Shown here: positions 61,350 to 64,000 of the stretch, piece after piece
How the letters are laid out: every line of letters starts with the position of its first letter
Position numbering within the stretch: position 1 is the stretch's first letter
DNA from: Succiniclasticum ruminis DSM 9236
Lineage (GTDB): Bacteria > Bacillota > Negativicutes > Acidaminococcales > Acidaminococcaceae
Direction: 5' to 3'
Length of the DNA stretch: 64,000 bases
NCBI RefSeq assembly: GCF_900112895.1
Contig: NZ_FONL01000002.1
Location: forward strand, 226,061-290,060
Notes under the pieces: generated by a model
The model's database searches: none
Told to the model about the DNA's origin: nothing
The model's input: only the letters and a program-made list of their open reading frames with translations
Made by a program: the position numbers and the translations under genes

Positions 61350-62222
61350 TCAGTTTGCGCCCGCAATCGGCGGCTGCGGCCAGTTCTCAATACTTTCGAA
61401 GCAGTCTACGGAAACATATTTCTTTCCGTTTTCTTCCTGCACCGTCCCGAAGAAGGTTCCCCGCTGGCCTAACGGGCAGTACGTATTGTTCATCTTCAGC
61501 GTTACCGGGGTCATGTTCTTATCCCAGAACTTCATCCAGTCCCCCCTGATCGTGGCGATGTTGCGGCCCATCAGAGCTACCTTCGTCCCCACTTCCAGAT
61601 TCCCGGCGGCAAAGGCCTTCCCTTCAATCGACTGATAGGACGCCAGATCCGCGTAGCTCAATCCCTTCGGATTGTTCTGCAGGAAACGTTTGTTGTCACT
61701 GACGATGGGATCATGGAAGTAAGCCGGATCACGGTCGTTAACGACCTTTTTATCGCCTTCTCCTTCCAGGTCTATGGGGCGCGGTTTGTTCTGGGCCGCG
61801 AAGTATTCCCTGTAGGGGTTCACGTCACGCCAGATGACCTTTTCCACCTTCAGGAAGTCCCCTTTCTCGTCCGTCTGCATCACCCCGATGGCGGTAAACG
61901 GCGTACGGAACAGCAGACGGCGGCTGTACCTTCCGAAATCCGCGCGAAGCCTCGTCCCGTTCCCTGACTGCATCTCATACATATTGCCTTCCACAAAGTA
62001 CCGGATCGGTCCCTGCACCGCAATCGGTTTTTCCGTATACAGCTGCGGGGATGCCACAGCCTCTTCAATCGTTACCAGCGGATAGTCCTTCACCACCACC
62101 GGTTTGTCATCGCCCCGGCGCAACGCTTCTTTCGAATATTCGCCCACTTCGTACGCAAACGCCTGCGACGCAAGTAACGCGCAGCCCAGCGCTGCCACGG
62201 CAACTATCTTCTTTACCAACAT
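61350..62222 (-). CDS. Secreted protein paired with SLH adhesin (copy 2)
   Basis: 290-residue paralogue of the 52780 protein, nearly identical over most of its length with small differences around residues 130-160 (KPRPIDLEGEGDKK in place of KSRPLAPEGNKK). The same signal peptide (LVKKIVAVAALGCALLASQAFA) and the two C-terminal cysteines are present. It follows the 62318 adhesin by 95 bp, and the intergenic sequences of the two copies are almost the same, so adhesin 3' end, intergenic region and this gene have been duplicated or homogenised together. Function unknown. Confidence 0.75.
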   Translation of the reverse strand: MLVKKIVAVAALGCALLASQAFAYEVGEYSKEALRRGDDKPVVVKDYPLVTIEEAVASPQLYTEKPIAVQGPIRYFVEGNMYEMQSGNGTRLRADFGRYSRRLLFRTPFTAIGVMQTDEKGDFLKVEKVIWRDVNPYREYFAAQNKPRPIDLEGEGDKKVVNDRDPAYFHDPIVSDNKRFLQNNPKGLSYADLASYQSIEGKAFAAGNLEVGTKVALMGRNIATIRGDWMKFWDKNMTPVTLKMNNTYCPLGQRGTFFGTVQEENGKKYVSVDCFESIENWPQPPIAGAN

Positions 62223-62317
62223 AATCGATACCTCCTGTTATCAAGTATCATCCATAACGCAATACGCGCTTTGCCTGTATGTAACCGTCCTCATGCATGG
62301 TCCTCATGCCGGTCTTG

Positions 62318-64000
62318 TTATTCCATCGGTTTTTCCGCTACTTTGATTTTTGCTTTCTTCGTCTCTTTTTTCGAGGACGGATCCGCTTTTTCCTCTACCC
62401 GTTCCTTGATTGTGCGTACGCGCTGGATATGCGGCGTGCCGTCTTTATGCTTGGTGATCGTATCCACGCGGATGCGGTCCAGTTCCGGCGCGAACTCGGT
62501 CAGGGCCCTGTCGCTCAGGCGGGCGCCGTTCTGCATCAGCCGGTACAGCACTGCTGCCATTTCGTAACGGGTCATGTTCCGGTTGCCCTTGAAGTAGCCG
62601 TCCGGATAGCCTTCCAGCACGCCGTTGCCGGCCATGGTGGCTACGTAGTCATACGTCCAGTGGTTTTCCTCCACGTCCGGGAACAGCTGGATCTTGGACA
62701 GGTCAAGCTGGTTGCCTGCTACGGCGTCTGCCAGGAAAGAGTGTACGTCTTCCTGGTTCTTGCGCAGCTCGATGATTTCTTTCGCGGAAGAAATGCGGTT
62801 GGCGGAAATGCGGTTCTTCTGGCCGAACTTCCAGCTTACGCCCACATTGACCATGTTGTTGCCGTTGCCGATGGTCCCGCCGATGCTGAACATGGTGTCT
62901 TCATTCGGACGGTAGAACGCGCCGATGGCAACTGCCTGTTCACTCTTGTAACTGCCGACGGCAGCTGAGAAGTCCCACTTCTCATCCGGATCGAAGTCCA
63001 GCGGGTGCAGGCCTGCCAGTGCCGCAGCGCCGGCGCCGACCTTCTCGATCTTGCTGTCCATACGGCTTATCTGGTCTCCCAGGCGGTTGATTGTGGCGGC
63101 ATCTCCGCCCGACTGGATATTGGTAATAGTTGCTTCGTTGCCATCCTGGTCTTTAATGGTTACACTGCCTTTGCCGTTCTTGTCGTATTTGACCTCATAC
63201 GTATCACCCGTCAATCCGTTGTGAGTGTCTTGAATTTCTCCGACTTTATTGTCATTAGAATCGGTAACGGTGTAAGTAGCGGCAACAGTACCTTTCTTAT
63301 CCCGTTTCTCTTTAATCTTGTAGGTGGTATCTGTGTCTGTGTCTTTAAACGTATATTTGTCGCCATTGGTTCCGGTCATCGTATACGTATTGACAACACC
63401 TGATCCTTTCTCGCCGGCCTCTGTCTTAATATCATACGTCGTGTCCGTATCCGTATCCACGAACTCTGTAGTATCCCCCGTGACATCATTTGTAATGGTC
63501 AGCTTGGAAATTTGACCGTCTTTAAGATCTTTGTCGGTTACGTCATAACTGTAGGTGGTATTTGTATCAGTGAACTTTGCCACTTCCGTCGTTCCGTCAG
63601 GCTTGTTCTCTGTAACGGTTATCTGCTGAACAACAGACGCATCGTCTTTCTTGGCATTCTCCGTCGTATCGGTATAACTGTACGTCGTATCTGTATCTGT
63701 CGCATTAATGACTGCAGCACCAGTATCCTCATCCTTCGTGATGGTGATGTTGTCGCCCGCATTGATAATCATGGAACCTGCGTTTCCGCCCTTGTTGTCT
63801 GTAATCTTGAAGGTCGTGCTTCCTTTTTCACCCGCTTCCACAGACTGTTCAGCCGTATACGTGGTATTTACAATGTTATTGATGGTAGTGGTGTTACCGT
63901 CCTGATCGGTGATGGTTACACTACCTTCGCCATTTTCATTGTAAACCACCGTATTCTCATCGTTCTTCAGACCGTTGTGCGTATCCGTGTCGGTTCCAAG
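62318..64000 (-). CDS. YadA-like trimeric autotransporter with SLH domain, C-terminal part (cut by window edge)
   Basis: 561 codons of a fourth adhesin, open to the window edge. Visible: Asp/Thr-rich stalk repeats (TDTTYKI and GNTTTINNI types), the anchor (LAGLHPLDFDPDEKWDFSAA to NVGVSWKFG), linker, SLH domain (PDVEENHWTYDYVATM to MTRYEMAAVLYRLM) and Lys/Glu-rich tail. From the anchor to the stop it is almost identical to the 53742 adhesin, while the stalks differ more. The N-terminus, heads and signal are outside the window, so whether it has a TnpB-like gene upstream cannot be seen. Confidence 0.92.
   Translation of the reverse strand, partial: LGTDTDTHNGLKNDENTVVYNENGEGSVTITDQDGNTTTINNIVNTTYTAEQSVEAGEKGSTTFKITDNKGGNAGSMIINAGDNITITKDEDTGAAVINATDTDTTYSYTDTTENAKKDDASVVQQITVTENKPDGTTEVAKFTDTNTTYSYDVTDKDLKDGQISKLTITNDVTGDTTEFVDTDTDTTYDIKTEAGEKGSGVVNTYTMTGTNGDKYTFKDTDTDTTYKIKEKRDKKGTVAATYTVTDSNDNKVGEIQDTHNGLTGDTYEVKYDKNGKGSVTIKDQDGNEATITNIQSGGDAATINRLGDQISRMDSKIEKVGAGAAALAGLHPLDFDPDEKWDFSAAVGSYKSEQAVAIGAFYRPNEDTMFSIGGTIGNGNNMVNVGVSWKFGQKNRISANRISSAKEIIELRKNQEDVHSFLADAVAGNQLDLSKIQLFPDVEENHWTYDYVATMAGNGVLEGYPDGYFKGNRNMTRYEMAAVLYRLMQNGARLSDRALTEFAPELDRIRVDTITKHKDGTPHIQRVRTIKERVEEKADPSSKKETKKAKIKVAEKPME

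Overview
The window most likely comes from a diderm Firmicute of the class Negativicutes, plausibly Acidaminococcaceae (Phascolarctobacterium/Acidaminococcus-like). The reasons are mixed. Housekeeping traits are Firmicute-like: RNase J, an L-box lysine riboswitch, class I FBP aldolase and near-consensus sigma-A promoters with mostly 17-bp spacers. But there are also outer-membrane trimeric autotransporters whose C-termini carry SLH domains, the outer-membrane/peptidoglycan tether typical of Negativicutes. The genus is inference.

Layout. 1-775: 5' part of RNase J. 1150-4743: a TAXI-type TRAP transporter operon (binding lipoprotein, DUF1850 protein, fused 4TM/12TM permease). 5426-7534: sucCD. 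7833-12520: a P-loop/Asp23-like protein, a PHP phosphoesterase, leucyl aminopeptidase and a secreted NlpC/P60 hydrolase. 12625-12743: an unassigned small RNA. 12910-16202: dapB-asd-dapA behind a lysine riboswitch with an intrinsic terminator. 16290-17770: dinB with a small CxxC protein. 18029-19534: an orphan helicase-like gene. 19831-31020: one long co-directional hydrogenase block, echABCDEF followed by hypABFCDE. 31173-36690: dut, a monomeric [FeFe] hydrogenase, class I aldolase and pnp. The anaerobe can therefore make or use H2 through both an ion-coupled [NiFe] Ech enzyme and a soluble [FeFe] enzyme.

The right 27 kb (37019-64000) is an accessory adhesin region with four YadA-like trimeric autotransporters. 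Two related modules stand out. Each has, in order, a short segment flanked by inverted repeats, a strongly conserved structured leader RNA, a TnpB-like protein whose first RuvC aspartate is replaced by alanine, and an adhesin gene. Each module also has its own Hin-like serine recombinase, whose gene orientation differs between the two. Within each segment lies the same promoter (TTGACG, 17 bp, TATTAT) pointing at the TnpB-like/adhesin operon. Each repeat is a dyad AAAAGT-NN-ACTTTT-type site with an asymmetric central dinucleotide (AC against GT), as expected for inversion by a serine recombinase. I infer a phase-variable promoter driving a nuclease-dead TnpB-like, possibly RNA-guided, regulator together with a surface adhesin. 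This is the best candidate here for an undescribed system. Paralogous secreted proteins (52780, 61350) follow two of the adhesins, a helix-turn-helix regulator occurs only in the second module, and a nonsense-disrupted Rpn-family nuclease gene lies between the modules inside 26-bp direct repeats.
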